Origin: Fimenecus sp052273625
GTDB lineage: Bacteria; Bacillota; Clostridia; Oscillospirales; Acutalibacteraceae
DNA length: 59,063 nt
Reading direction: 5' to 3'
NCBI GenBank assembly: GCA_052273625.1
Contig: DAVZHW010000009.1
Span: 1 to 59,063, forward strand
This document shows positions 1-8,169 of the stretch, piece after piece. The translations under genes were made by a program, and so were the position numbers. Each line of letters opens with the position of its first letter. The stretch's first letter is position 1. Under the pieces are notes generated by a model. It made no database searches. It saw nothing but the letters and a program-made list of their open reading frames with translations, and was not told the DNA's origin.

Positions 1-85
1 ATCTGCGGGGGTTAACGAATTATTGTTAGAAAAGATGTTGTTTTGAAGCAAAACTTCCTTATGAACACTCAGCCTTTGAACACCG
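1..85 (-). repeat. Partial copy of dispersed structured repeat (family A)
   Basis: The first ~80 bases align with 38531-38610 at roughly 85% identity, sharing a GTTAACG/GTCAACG block, a GAAAAGATGTTG block and a hairpin around TTGAAGCAA. The copy is cut by the window edge, so the long palindrome seen in the other copy is missing here. It lies just downstream of uppP in the uppP direction, so it may form part of that transcript's 3' end. No protein is supported. Confidence 0.7.
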
Positions 86-114
86 ATGTTTTTTATTTCT
101 TATTAGTTCTTAAA

Positions 115-957
115 TTATTTAAGCATTGTCTTTACTGCAAAATAGCCGAGAACAAGTACGCCGAGAACTATTCTGTACCAGCCGAAAACTTTGAAATCAT
201 GCTTTTTGATGTATGCCATAAGGTACTTTATTACAAACCACGAAACTGCAAATGCGACTATCATTCCGAGTCCGAGATATACAACCTCGGCTACGGTGTA
301 GTTAAGTCCGTATTTCACAAGCTTTAACGCACTTGCGCCCATCATTACGGGAACGGCGAGGAAGAATGTGTATTCAGCGGCAACCGTTCTTGAAACGCCA
401 ATGAGCAATGCGCCGACTATTGTCGCGCCCGAACGGGATGTGCCGGGGAAAATTGCTGCGATAAGCTGAAAAAGACCGATTATAAATGCGGTTTTATAAT
501 CTATTGCCGAAATTGAATTGATTTTAGGTGTTGTGGACTTGTTTCTGTTTTCGATAATTATAAAAGCGATACCGAATACTATCAGAGCGATGGCAACAAC
601 GACGTAGTTGTAAAGATGCGCCGTGAAAAAGTCATCAAACGGGATGCCGATTATTGCAGCCGGCAGGCACGAAACGATAACGTGAAACCACATATTAAAA
701 ATGGACTTTTTAATGACGATTTTGTGTTCTTTGTATCCGAAAGGCCAAAGCTTGTTCCAAAACTGAGCTATAACTGCGATAATTGCGCCGAATTGAATTA
801 CAACGAAAAACATATCCTTGAATTCGGGCGTAACATCTAACCTTATGAACTCGTCAATGAGTATCATATGACCGGTACTGCTGATAGGCAACCATTCTGT
901 AATTCCCTCGACAATGCCGAGAACAATTACTTTGATAATTTCAATAAGTTTTATCAT
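115..957 (-). CDS. uppP: Undecaprenyl-diphosphatase (UppP/BacA)
   Basis: Integral membrane phosphatase that recycles undecaprenyl diphosphate to the monophosphate carrier used for peptidoglycan and other cell wall polymers; the family also confers bacitracin tolerance. The 280-residue length is typical. Two family signatures are visible: the N-terminal block EGITEWLPISSTGH and the PGTSRSGAT block in the second half, which form the active site. Several hydrophobic helices cover the rest. I chose the ATG at 957 because a GGAGGAT box lies just upstream; an earlier in-frame ATG at 993 lacks one. The gene is transcribed alone and diverges from the gene at 1113. Very sure of the family. Confidence 0.96.
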   Translation of the reverse strand: MIKLIEIIKVIVLGIVEGITEWLPISSTGHMILIDEFIRLDVTPEFKDMFFVVIQFGAIIAVIAQFWNKLWPFGYKEHKIVIKKSIFNMWFHVIVSCLPAAIIGIPFDDFFTAHLYNYVVVAIALIVFGIAFIIIENRNKSTTPKINSISAIDYKTAFIIGLFQLIAAIFPGTSRSGATIVGALLIGVSRTVAAEYTFFLAVPVMMGASALKLVKYGLNYTVAEVVYLGLGMIVAFAVSWFVIKYLMAYIKKHDFKVFGWYRIVLGVLVLGYFAVKTMLK

Positions 958-994
958 TTGTATCCTCCGATACTTTATTTTTAAGAGCAACAAT

Positions 995-1023
995 ATTATA
1001 GTCGCAATTTTTATATTTGTACA
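995..1023 (-). promoter_or_regulatory. Putative uppP promoter
   Basis: On the minus strand a perfect TATAAT (1000-995) is preceded at 17 bp by TGTACA (1023-1018), four of six matches to the -35 consensus. It is well placed about 40 bp upstream of the uppP start. Confidence 0.55.
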
Positions 1024-1048
1024 GATGAAATATTAACTTTTCGTTCAC

Positions 1049-1077
1049 TTGCATTTTAATATGGCAAATAGTATAAT
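1049..1077 (+). promoter_or_regulatory. Putative promoter for the 1113 operon
   Basis: TTGCAT (1049-1054), a 17 bp spacer and TATAAT (1072-1077) give a good sigma-A type promoter about 36 bp before the first gene of the 1113-4350 operon. Confidence 0.65.
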
Positions 1078-1112
1078 AACTATCGGAGATATTATCGAAA
1101 GGATGATATAAA

Positions 1113-2402
1113 TTGGCTGAGAAAACCAAACGCACACAAGAAGAAAAAAATGAGATAAAAAAATCAGTTCGTACGGGATTGCTTGCGGTGGTAGCATTAG
1201 CGGCGGTTGTCTGCGTTATAGTGTTCTATTTCAAAACGGTTGCGTCGAGAAATGAGCCGTCGGTTATCAAAGAGGACGTTAAGGATTTGAAGAGCATAAC
1301 TCTTTCCGAGAAATCACTTGCTATGCCTTATGTTACAACGGGTATCGACAAAATCGTTTATACCGCAGACTCGGCAGGCGGAATTGTTTTCTATGAGTTC
1401 AACGGCACAGAGTACGCTCAAATTGAGGAAACGGGCACAATGGATGTCAGCGTTCCGTTAAGCGGTCAGCAAATTCCCGTAAAGGTGCATTATATCGAGC
1501 GAGACGGCAAATTTGCAGGCTTTGGAGTGTTTACATCTGCAAGCTCGGAAGATGTTTATATCTATGATTTTATGCTTGTTAAAATTACAAATCTTCCGGC
1601 AGGCTACGAAAAAGACGGAAAACTGCTTATGCTTACAAATACCGATATTAAAAATGTGTATTCGATAAATCCCGTTTGGGAGGACGCTTATTATATTTCG
1701 AGAGACGGCTCGTCTGTTTCAAGATTTTTCATTGAAAACAACCGTACGCTTGATATAAACGGCGCTATGCGTTCGGATTTCAGCACGGTAACGGATAAAG
1801 AACTTTCAAGCACTACGGGCAATATTCCATTTTTCTCGGCAAGGTCTTATGACACGGCTGATACGGCAACAGATATTTATGTTAAGACTCCCAAAGGTGA
1901 GAGCGAGGCTGTAAAGGGTGTGCTTGATACATACGCAAAGCCTACCGAGGACGGCGGATTTATATTCGTTAGGGCAACGAACGGAGGATTTGAGTTTGTG
2001 AAGTATCTCAACGGCACGCAGAGCACTGTTTCGGAATTTTTCGCACAATACGGCGAGGAATATATCAGAAGCGGCGATTATATTCTCTGCAAGGAGGACG
2101 GAAGAATTTACACGACCTATGACGACAGCGTTATTGAGCTTCCCGATTTCAAAATGAATCCGTCACAGTTTGCAATAACCTCCGACGGCAAGTACGTTGT
2201 CCTTGCAGGTACTGTTACAAATGCAACGGACTATCAGATTTATATTTACAATACACAGACGAAAAAGGCAAAAACCTTTGCGGATTCGGATTTTTCGGTG
2301 CATTACAATCTGTTCTGCCCGACAAACGATACGGTTTGCTTCTATACGCAGAGCGCAGACGGATTTGACGAAAAGATTATAAATCTTGCAAAAATTTCTT
2401 GA
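1113..2402 (+). CDS. Membrane-anchored protein of unknown function, possibly beta-propeller
   Basis: I do not recognise this 429-residue protein. A lysine-rich cytoplasmic N-terminus is followed by one membrane helix (about residues 20-41) and a ~385-residue exterior region. That region has short strand-turn segments with recurring patterns such as SDGKYVVLAG and DYQIYIYNTQTKKAK, which resemble blades of TolB/WD40-like propellers (inference only). The start is the TTG at 1113, supported by GAAAGGATG about nine bases upstream. The next gene begins eight bases after its stop, so the two are co-transcribed. It could be a surface sensor or a docking protein; no catalytic motif is visible. Confidence 0.8.
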   Translation: MAEKTKRTQEEKNEIKKSVRTGLLAVVALAAVVCVIVFYFKTVASRNEPSVIKEDVKDLKSITLSEKSLAMPYVTTGIDKIVYTADSAGGIVFYEFNGTEYAQIEETGTMDVSVPLSGQQIPVKVHYIERDGKFAGFGVFTSASSEDVYIYDFMLVKITNLPAGYEKDGKLLMLTNTDIKNVYSINPVWEDAYYISRDGSSVSRFFIENNRTLDINGAMRSDFSTVTDKELSSTTGNIPFFSARSYDTADTATDIYVKTPKGESEAVKGVLDTYAKPTEDGGFIFVRATNGGFEFVKYLNGTQSTVSEFFAQYGEEYIRSGDYILCKEDGRIYTTYDDSVIELPDFKMNPSQFAITSDGKYVVLAGTVTNATDYQIYIYNTQTKKAKTFADSDFSVHYNLFCPTNDTVCFYTQSADGFDEKIINLAKIS

Positions 2403-2410
2403 GGTGAAAG

Positions 2411-3070
2411 ATGAAAAATAGGTTTGATGCGGTGCTTTTTGATTTTGACGGAACGCTTGTTGATTCCTCCGAGGGCATATTTAACAGCTTGATATATGCC
2501 TTTGAGCAGGACGGCAGGAATGCGCCCGACAGAGATATTCTCAGAAAATTTATCGGCCCGCCGTTATACGAGAGCTTTAAGACTCTTTTCGGCTATGACG
2601 GCGATGAGATAGATTTTATGATTAAAAAGTACCGTGAGAGATACAGCGAAAAGGGTTATCTCGAGGCGAGCTTTTACGACGGTATTCCCGAGCTTTTGAA
2701 GGAGCTTCACGAAAAGGGAATAAAGATAGCCACAGCTTCCTCAAAGCCCACGGTGTTCATTAAGAAAATGCTTGAGGTAAACGGACTTTCGGAGTTCGTT
2801 GACTATGTCGGCGGAACGCTTTTTGATAACAAGGAGTCGGGAAAGACGGCTATCATCAACAATGCCTTGCAGGAGCTCGGCTGCACCGATAAAGCAAGAG
2901 CGTTGATGGTAGGCGACAGAAAATTTGATATTGACGGCGCAAAGGGCGCAGGAATAAAGACCGTAGCCGTGCTTTACGGCTTCGGCTCAAGAGAAGAATT
3001 TACGGAACACGAAGCGGAATATATAGCCGAAAATACGGCTGAGGTTCGCAAAATAATTTTCGGAGAGTAA
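2411..3070 (+). CDS. HAD-superfamily phosphatase, Gph/PpaX-like
   Basis: Cytoplasmic haloacid-dehalogenase hydrolase of 219 residues, typical of the phosphoglycolate phosphatase/pyrophosphatase branch. Motif I DFDGTLVDS near residue 11 holds the nucleophile and acid/base aspartates. Motif II (TASSKP) and motif IV (MVGDRKFDIDGAKGAG), whose acidic residues bind Mg2+, are intact, and the four-helix cap lies between motifs I and II. The substrate cannot be fixed from sequence; phosphoglycolate or another small phosphoester is likely. Ribosome binding site GAGGTGAAAG precedes the ATG. Its stop is two bases before rarA, so the genes are translationally close. Confidence 0.9.
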   Translation: MKNRFDAVLFDFDGTLVDSSEGIFNSLIYAFEQDGRNAPDRDILRKFIGPPLYESFKTLFGYDGDEIDFMIKKYRERYSEKGYLEASFYDGIPELLKELHEKGIKIATASSKPTVFIKKMLEVNGLSEFVDYVGGTLFDNKESGKTAIINNALQELGCTDKARALMVGDRKFDIDGAKGAGIKTVAVLYGFGSREEFTEHEAEYIAENTAEVRKIIFGE

Positions 3071-3072
3071 AT

Positions 3073-4350
3073 ATGTCATCACCTTTAGCGGACAGAATAA
3101 GACCCGAGAAAATTGAAGAAATGGTAGGACAAAGGCACCTTCTTGCAGAGGGTATGCCTTTGAGAAATATTGTCGAATCGGGCATTCTGCCGAATATGAT
3201 ATTTTACGGCCCGTCGGGTACGGGTAAAACAACGCTTGCGAGGATAATCGCAAAAAAGACCAACCGAAAATTGCATAAGCTCAACGGCACAAATGCTTCG
3301 ATTTCCGATATAAAGGAGATTGTTGCGGAGCTTGATACGCTTGCCGCACCAAACGGAATTTTGCTTTATCTTGATGAAATTCAGTATTTTAATAAAAAGC
3401 AACAACAGTCACTTCTTGAATATATTGAAAGCGGTGCTATAACGCTGATTGCTTCGACAACGGAAAACCCGTATTTTTATGTTTATTCGGCGGTTTTGAG
3501 CCGTTCAACCGTGTTTGAGTTTAAGTCTGTGTCGGCTAATGAGGTTGTTCCTGCGGTTAAAAGAGGCTTTGAATTTTTATCTTCGGAAAGCGGAATTGAA
3601 GCGCATATTGAGGACGGTGTGTATGAGCACATTGCTTCGGCTTGCGGCGGCGATGTCAGAAAATCGCTGAATTTTGTCGAGCTTTCTTATCTTTCTGCAA
3701 ACGTCAAGGACGGCAAAAAGGATATAACCCTTGAAACCGTTGAGACGCTTACGCAGAAAAATTCTTTTAGATATGATAAAGACGGCGACGAGCATTATGA
3801 CGTCATTTCGGCTTATCAAAAGTCGATGAGAGGCTCAGATGCCAATGCGGCGCTTCACTATCTTGCAAGATTGCTTACGGCAGGGGATTTGGCGTCGGCT
3901 ACAAGGCGGCTTATGGTCTGTGCGTGCGAGGATGTAGGACTTGCGTATCCGCAAATAATTCCGATTGTAAAAGCGGCGGTTGATATTGCGTTGCAGGTCG
4001 GCTTGCCCGAGGCGAGGATACCGCTTGCGGACGCTGTTGTATTGGTGTGCAATTCCCCGAAGTCGAATTCCGCATATTTGGGAATGGATGCGGCTATGGC
4101 GGACGTTCAGAACGGAAATTTCGGAAGAATACCCCGTCAGCTTCAAAATATGCACTATGACGGCGAGGATAACAAGAACAAGGGGCAGTTTTATTTGTAT
4201 CCGCACGGCTATCCGAATCATTATGTCGAGCAGCAATATTTGCCCGACGTGATAAAAGATGCGCAGTATTATGTACCCGGCGAGAACAAAAACGAGCAGG
4301 CGGCAAAGGAATATTGGAGTGCAATTAAGGGAAAAAATAAAAATAAATAA
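3073..4350 (+). CDS. rarA: Replication-associated recombination ATPase RarA/MgsA
   Basis: AAA+ ATPase of the RarA/MgsA/Mgs1 (WRNIP1) family, which acts at stalled replication forks. The 425-residue length fits. The Walker A GPSGTGKTT (near residue 50), Walker B LLYLDEIQYF and sensor 1 STTENP are intact. The C-terminal tetramerisation region keeps family blocks (GSDANAALHYLARLL, DVGLAYPQ, YLYPHGYPNHYVEQQYLP). It follows the HAD gene directly and ends just before the tRNA-Ser promoter. No terminator is obvious between rarA and that promoter. Confidence 0.95.
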   Translation: MSSPLADRIRPEKIEEMVGQRHLLAEGMPLRNIVESGILPNMIFYGPSGTGKTTLARIIAKKTNRKLHKLNGTNASISDIKEIVAELDTLAAPNGILLYLDEIQYFNKKQQQSLLEYIESGAITLIASTTENPYFYVYSAVLSRSTVFEFKSVSANEVVPAVKRGFEFLSSESGIEAHIEDGVYEHIASACGGDVRKSLNFVELSYLSANVKDGKKDITLETVETLTQKNSFRYDKDGDEHYDVISAYQKSMRGSDANAALHYLARLLTAGDLASATRRLMVCACEDVGLAYPQIIPIVKAAVDIALQVGLPEARIPLADAVVLVCNSPKSNSAYLGMDAAMADVQNGNFGRIPRQLQNMHYDGEDNKNKGQFYLYPHGYPNHYVEQQYLPDVIKDAQYYVPGENKNEQAAKEYWSAIKGKNKNK

Positions 4351-4358
4351 TTTTTCAA

Positions 4359-4387
4359 TTGACAAAAGGCGTAGAATATGGTAACAT
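4359..4387 (+). promoter_or_regulatory. Promoter of tRNA-Ser(TGA)
   Basis: Perfect TTGACA (4359-4364), 17 bp spacer and TAACAT (4382-4387), 15 bp upstream of the mature tRNA 5' end. Confidence 0.75.
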
Positions 4388-4401
4388 TAGTAACGCTCTA
4401 T

Positions 4402-4490
4402 GGAGAGATACCGAAGTGGTTATAACGGAACGGTCTTGAAAACCGTCGTACGGCAACGTACCGTGGGTTCGAATCCCACTCTCTCCGCCA
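4402..4490 (+). tRNA. tRNA-Ser (anticodon TGA)
   Basis: Class II tRNA of 89 nt with encoded CCA. The acceptor stem GGAGAGA pairs with TCTCTCC, discriminator G. The anticodon arm reads CGGTC TTGAAAA (loop) with anticodon TGA. A long variable arm (GTACGGCAACGTAC) and T arm GTGGGTTCGAATCCCAC are present. Confidence 0.97.
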
Positions 4491-4502
4491 TAAAAGACAG
4501 AT

Positions 4503-4530
4503 GCTATACGGGGAACCGTATAGCGTTTGT
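4503..4530 (+). terminator. Hairpin after tRNA-Ser(TGA)
   Basis: Perfect 9 bp stem GCTATACGG/CCGTATAGC around a GGAA tetraloop, followed by a moderately T-rich GTTTGTTC. It may be a weak terminator or a processing signal between the two tRNA genes. Confidence 0.5.
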
Positions 4531-4562
4531 TCAAAAAAGAATAACTTTTAACAAAGTTACCT

Positions 4563-4653
4563 GCGGAAGTACTCAAGTTGGTGACGAGGCGCCCCTGCTA
4601 AGGGCGTAGGTCGGGAAACCGGCGCGAGAGTTCGAGTCTCTCCTTCCGCGCCA
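4563..4653 (+). tRNA. tRNA-Ser (anticodon GCT)
   Basis: Class II tRNA of 91 nt with encoded CCA. Acceptor GCGGAAG/CTTCCGC, anticodon stem CGCCC/GGGCG around CTGCTAA (anticodon GCT), long variable arm and a T arm with GTTCGAG. Its last 22 bases recur exactly at 4806-4827, and part of its T arm recurs inverted at 4712-4727. Confidence 0.97.
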
Positions 4654-4658
4654 GAAAA

Positions 4659-4689
4659 GGTATCAAGGATTTTCCCTTGATACTTTTTC
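4659..4689 (+). terminator. Terminator of the tRNA-Ser pair
   Basis: Stem GTATCAAGG (4660-4668) with CCTTGATAC (4675-4683), then TTTTTC: a good intrinsic terminator directly after the second tRNA-Ser. Confidence 0.85.
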
Positions 4690-4711
4690 TTTGTATACAG
4701 CAAAATAAATA

Positions 4712-4827
4712 GGAGAGGCTCGAACTCGATAGTCCATCTTTTGCGAAGCAAAAGGGACACAAAATGGGAGGAGTTTGCGAAGCAAACAAGACAGGGCTTG
4801 CCCTGTCGAGTCTCTCCTTCCGCGCCA
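4712..4827. repeat. tRNA-Ser 3'-end remnants with three short palindromes
   Basis: This patch contains a 16-base inverted near-copy (15/16) of the tRNA-Ser(GCT) T arm at 4712-4727. A perfect 22-base direct copy of that tRNA's 3' end including CCA lies at 4806-4827. Three perfect hairpins lie between them: CTTTTGCGAAGCAAAAG (4738-4754), GTTTGCGAAGCAAAC (4773-4787) and GACAGGGCTTGCCCTGTC (4790-4807). Direct repeats of a tRNA 3' end are what site-specific integrases leave behind, but no integrase gene is present, so this is at best a relic. Confidence 0.8.
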
Positions 4828-4860
4828 TAATGTGGAGACAAAAAAGATGTCTCCTGCGAA

Positions 4861-4886
4861 AAGCCCGAATATATCGGGCTTTTTTG
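4861..4886 (+). terminator. Intrinsic terminator
   Basis: Stem AAGCCCGA/TCGGGCTT around AATAT or a near variant, followed by TTTTTTGC. It is preceded by a second small hairpin GGAGACA/TGTCTCC (4834-4854). The stretch 4887-5004 holds no gene I can support, only a possible terminator-like GGCAC..GTGTC-T7 hairpin near 4963-4995. Confidence 0.75.
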
Positions 4887-5004
4887 CTACCTAAACGGCG
4901 ATTTTCCCTTTGTGGATAGACTTGAACTCCCGTACAACTGAATAGCAGATACACAGAAAGAAACGGCACTCGGCTGCGGTCTGGTGTCTTTTTTTGTTAT
5001 GGGA

Positions 5005-5060
5005 TTGAAAAAATAGCGAGATATGTGTTACAATAAATTGCACGGATAAAGCAATTTATT
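5005..5060 (+). promoter_or_regulatory. Promoter with candidate operator of the island
   Basis: TTGAAA (5005-5010), 18 bp spacer, TACAAT (5029-5034). A perfect 10 bp inverted repeat, AATAAATTGC (5032-5041) and GCAATTTATT (5051-5060) with a 9 bp gap, overlaps the -10 box and the start region. That is a natural position for autorepression by the HTH protein encoded 29 bp downstream (inference). Confidence 0.6.
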
Positions 5061-5088
5061 TTAATACATGTAGACGAGATGGAAGTTA

Positions 5089-5307
5089 ATGCTGAAGAAC
5101 AATATTGAAACCGATGTTAAGGTAAAGTGTATAGAAGCAGAAACCACGCAGGCAAAACTTGCCGAGGAAGTAGGGACTTCAGCATCCTATGTTAGCCGCA
5201 TCATCAATGGTAGGGATAAGGTCGTGAATAAGACCTTTGTCTCTATCATGGAGGCACTTGGGTATGATGTGGAACTGACTTACAGGAAGAGAACGCAAGA
5301 ACAGTGA
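5089..5307 (+). CDS. Small XRE-type HTH DNA-binding protein
   Basis: A 72-residue protein consisting almost only of a Cro/C1-type helix-turn-helix. The helices are recognisable as TTQAKLAEEVG, TSASYVSRIINGRD and KTFVSIMEALGYD, with a short basic tail. The ATG at 5089 follows a GGAAG box. It is the first gene of the island operon, 16 bp before the metallophosphoesterase gene, and a perfect inverted repeat overlaps its promoter. The likely role is repressor of its own operon. Small XRE proteins also act as antitoxins, but no toxin is recognisable. Confidence 0.8.
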   Translation: MLKNNIETDVKVKCIEAETTQAKLAEEVGTSASYVSRIINGRDKVVNKTFVSIMEALGYDVELTYRKRTQEQ

Positions 5308-5323
5308 ATAGCGAGGGAACCGT

Positions 5324-7876
5324 ATGTTTAGCCTAATTGACATTGCAGACATGCATCGAAAACAGAATCACAGGTCGCTGTATGACAAGTGCGATGTCAG
5401 CATGTGCAAGACCGAACGTACCTTCAAGAAAAGGTATGGTGCTGTTCCGGCAGAACAATGCGTTTTCACCGAAGCGTTTAATGGAATCATCAGCAGTATC
5501 GGCGAAGAAATAAGAACATATGTAATCGATAGTACAATATGGGTGTTTGAAGATGGGTATTATCTGAACACAGCATCGAGCGTTAATCTGCTGCTGATGC
5601 TATATGTGTTCTCAAAGCACTGTGGTAATAGATATGAGAACATTACTTCTGTGGGGTATTGGGATAGGAAGTACGGGAATATCATCCTCATGCCGGTTTC
5701 GGAAATCTCCCAGATCACGTTGGACTCAATTGCATATAACTATATCGGATATGCAAAGGATAATGACACCTGCACTTGGGAAACTTCAGAAGGAACGAAC
5801 AACAGTATTTTTTATGAGGCTGTAGCGTATTTCAAACATAGCAGAAAATACAGAGACGCCCTTGCAAACTTCAAATATGAAGAAGCCCAGAGGAAAATGA
5901 TAGTCGGGTTTGCAGAGGCAGAAGTATCGAAGTATCCGATTGTCAGAGAAACAAATAACTATCTGTCTGCTCCTGTAAAATATGGAGGGAGCGAATTTGA
6001 AAAAATAACAGTCAACTACATTTCCGATATTCATATCGGTCATCATATCGACCCGGCAAAGCCTGTGCTGCCACAGATCCGGAAGATGGTCAGAGGACTT
6101 ACAGAAAGCCAGCAAGGGGGCTTTGTCTTCTTTGGCGGCGATACGGCTGTCGACAGAAATTATTGTGCATTGTTTTACAAAGAATATATGCTCCGAAGGC
6201 AGTATTCATATTTCAAAAAATGGAGAGAGAGGAATCATTACAGACCCGCTCTGAGCCTCCAGGATGCAGAGAGTGAATACGAGCGACGGCTGAATGATTT
6301 ACATCAGCAGAAGGATGAGGAGATACGGCGCGTGAAGCCGTGGTTCAAGTACACGAAGAAATTTGAAGAAAAAGATACATATGACATGGATTGGTACATT
6401 GGCTCGGCTTATTTTACAAGGAAACATTATCCTGACTTTGTAGCACTACGGCTTAGGAAGATAAAGGAGCTCGAAGAAAACATCCGCGATTTTATTACCG
6501 ATAGAGAGTCCTTTCTAACGGACCTTCAAGAGGGGCATGGAGACAAGGAATATCAGAAAGTAGAAATAAGAAATGTCTTTGCTGTGCTCGGCAATCATGA
6601 GATGGCGGATTTCGATACCGTCAAAGATGCCGTTTCCTATTATTCACAGCTTTTTACTGGCCTTGGCATCCATTTCCTTGATAACAGCATTCTGAGCAAC
6701 GGCAGCCTTGTTATTTGCGGAGGATGCGGATTCGCAAAATATAATCCAGAGTTCAACGCAACGAACACTCTGAATGCGAGGCTCTTCACGAGAGCGGAGG
6801 AAATCGAAGAAACTAACCGCTTTGAGGAGGTCTATCACAAGGCATTAGATAAGGCAAAAGCAGAAAGAAAACCTCTGATAGTGCTTGCCCATTATCCGAC
6901 AAAGGACTGGCTTGAGCATAATCGATGCGATGCCCAGGCGGTTTATTTTACCGGGCATACACATTGGAATACGAGCGAATGTACAGAACAGAGGTACATT
7001 TATGCCGACAACCAGATAGGTTATAAGAGAAAGTCTGTATTATTCAAGACGGTACGGCTTGGAACAGTCCAGAACCCATTTGTTGACTACGAGGATGGCT
7101 GTTATGAGATAACGACAGACCAATACTGCGATTACTACAAGTATAGCGGTGATCCGCTTTCCGGAGCGTCCATAGTAAATAATGTGCTGCGGAACGGCGG
7201 CAGGTTTTTCATGATAAAGCATGCGGGATTTTACGGCTTCTTCACACAGAATAAATCAATGGAAATCAGTATCTGCGTTGGAGGGAAGACAAGAAAAATT
7301 CCAAAGGTCAAAAGCATCGATTATCTGATGAAGAACTTCGATGCTATGGTGAGCGTTTATCTGATGGCAATGCTGCCTTTTAGGAAGGCGCAGGAACAGA
7401 TTTCTTCCGAGGTTCAGTCCCTGGGACTGTCAGGCAGAATTCACGGATGCATTGTCGATGTTGATTTTTATAATCACATCATGCTGAATCCGTTGGACGG
7501 GTCGATAACGTATTATTACTCTCCGGTGTTCGGCACTTTGCAGCCATATAAGACGTTTGCCAAAATGCTGGAGAATATCGACCCAGAATATCTGATCGGA
7601 GAGCAGAAACAGGATTTTCAAAGGAAATACGCCCTTATGGCCACTTCCGGATGCCTTCTTTCAAGGGAATCCTTCTCGACTTCTGATGATGTCGGGGAGA
7701 TGGTGACAATAGACATTAAAGGCAGCATTTATGGACTGTCTGCCCGTGTTAATCAATTGCAAAGGCTGTTCACTTCCCGGGTGCTGAGGGATTGGAACCC
7801 GGAACTCGTTGATCAACAAAATCAAAAGCAGAATTTGATTGAGGATGGATCAGGAAAGAGAGGTGTTTTGGAATGA
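5324..7876 (+). CDS. Large calcineurin-like metallophosphoesterase with unassigned flanking domains
   Basis: An 850-residue cytoplasmic protein with no signal peptide. All core metallophosphoesterase motifs are present in order: DIH (residues 235-237), GGD (271-273), GNHE (423-426), AHYP with His523, and GHTH (544-547), so a dimetal phosphodiesterase site should be intact. The spacing between GGD and GNHE is about 150 residues, filled by a charged, largely helical insert. Residues 1-220 and 600-850 match nothing I know; the latter has a conserved-looking block GRIHGCIVDVDFYNHIMLNP near 704-723. Substrate is unknown: nucleic acid, cyclic nucleotide or phosphoprotein are possible. Codon use (more CTG, ATC, CGG) differs from neighbouring genes, which favour CTT and GGC, suggesting transfer. 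It overlaps the next gene by ATGA. Confidence 0.85.
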   Translation: MFSLIDIADMHRKQNHRSLYDKCDVSMCKTERTFKKRYGAVPAEQCVFTEAFNGIISSIGEEIRTYVIDSTIWVFEDGYYLNTASSVNLLLMLYVFSKHCGNRYENITSVGYWDRKYGNIILMPVSEISQITLDSIAYNYIGYAKDNDTCTWETSEGTNNSIFYEAVAYFKHSRKYRDALANFKYEEAQRKMIVGFAEAEVSKYPIVRETNNYLSAPVKYGGSEFEKITVNYISDIHIGHHIDPAKPVLPQIRKMVRGLTESQQGGFVFFGGDTAVDRNYCALFYKEYMLRRQYSYFKKWRERNHYRPALSLQDAESEYERRLNDLHQQKDEEIRRVKPWFKYTKKFEEKDTYDMDWYIGSAYFTRKHYPDFVALRLRKIKELEENIRDFITDRESFLTDLQEGHGDKEYQKVEIRNVFAVLGNHEMADFDTVKDAVSYYSQLFTGLGIHFLDNSILSNGSLVICGGCGFAKYNPEFNATNTLNARLFTRAEEIEETNRFEEVYHKALDKAKAERKPLIVLAHYPTKDWLEHNRCDAQAVYFTGHTHWNTSECTEQRYIYADNQIGYKRKSVLFKTVRLGTVQNPFVDYEDGCYEITTDQYCDYYKYSGDPLSGASIVNNVLRNGGRFFMIKHAGFYGFFTQNKSMEISICVGGKTRKIPKVKSIDYLMKNFDAMVSVYLMAMLPFRKAQEQISSEVQSLGLSGRIHGCIVDVDFYNHIMLNPLDGSITYYYSPVFGTLQPYKTFAKMLENIDPEYLIGEQKQDFQRKYALMATSGCLLSRESFSTSDDVGEMVTIDIKGSIYGLSARVNQLQRLFTSRVLRDWNPELVDQQNQKQNLIEDGSGKRGVLE

Positions 7877-8169
7877 AAATTGAAATGGGTGAAAACCTCT
7901 TTTATTCCTGGTTGCGTCATGTGAAGGAGTGCCAGATCGTACATACCAACTGGAAGGTGTCCCCGCAGTGGCAGCTGCAGAACGAGGATACTCTCGACAG
8001 GCTTGCCAGGAAGGCGGATGCGTTTTTTCAGAAAAGTACGGTTATAAGATTAGAAATTGGGATCTTTGATTGGCATAAATTCCAGTTTCACAAGGAGAAC
8101 GCAATGTACGCACAGGCAGCGATAAAACCGAATACCTTACTCCGTAACGGTGCATTTAATAAAAATTAA
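7873..8169 (+). CDS. Island protein of unknown function, probably frameshifted or truncated
   Basis: A 98-residue reading frame whose ATG overlaps the metallophosphoesterase stop (ATGA), implying translational coupling. Residues 1-54 (through NWKVSPQWQLQNEDTLDRLA and KADAFFQK) read like a folded soluble domain. From there the composition changes. In the +1 frame the next codons give KYGYKIRNWDL before a stop, which continues the earlier style better, suggesting a one-base frameshift near 8032. The final part also contains AAGGAGAACGCAATG (8094-8106), which looks like the ribosome binding site and start of a lost downstream gene. The frame is therefore probably a remnant; the function is unknown. 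Confidence 0.6.
   Translation: MKIEMGENLFYSWLRHVKECQIVHTNWKVSPQWQLQNEDTLDRLARKADAFFQKSTVIRLEIGIFDWHKFQFHKENAMYAQAAIKPNTLLRNGAFNKN

Noticed and set aside
43..327. Open frame antisense to the 3' end of uppP
   Set aside because: It overlaps a confident gene and repeat family A, lacks a ribosome binding site and has no recognisable domain.
4094..4324. Several open frames antisense to rarA and to other confident genes
   Set aside because: They are mirror frames caused by codon bias; none has a ribosome binding site or a plausible domain.
4738..4807. CRISPR-like array of short palindromes
   Set aside because: The three hairpins differ in sequence and spacing; there is no repeated unit with spacers.
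4806..4827. Possible third tRNA gene ending in CCA
   Set aside because: Only the last 22 bases of tRNA-Ser(GCT) are present; no 5' half, anticodon arm or D arm precedes them.
5089..7876. Classical toxin-antitoxin pair
   Set aside because: The second protein is far larger than known toxins of XRE-linked pairs and has no toxin motif; a regulator-effector arrangement remains possible.
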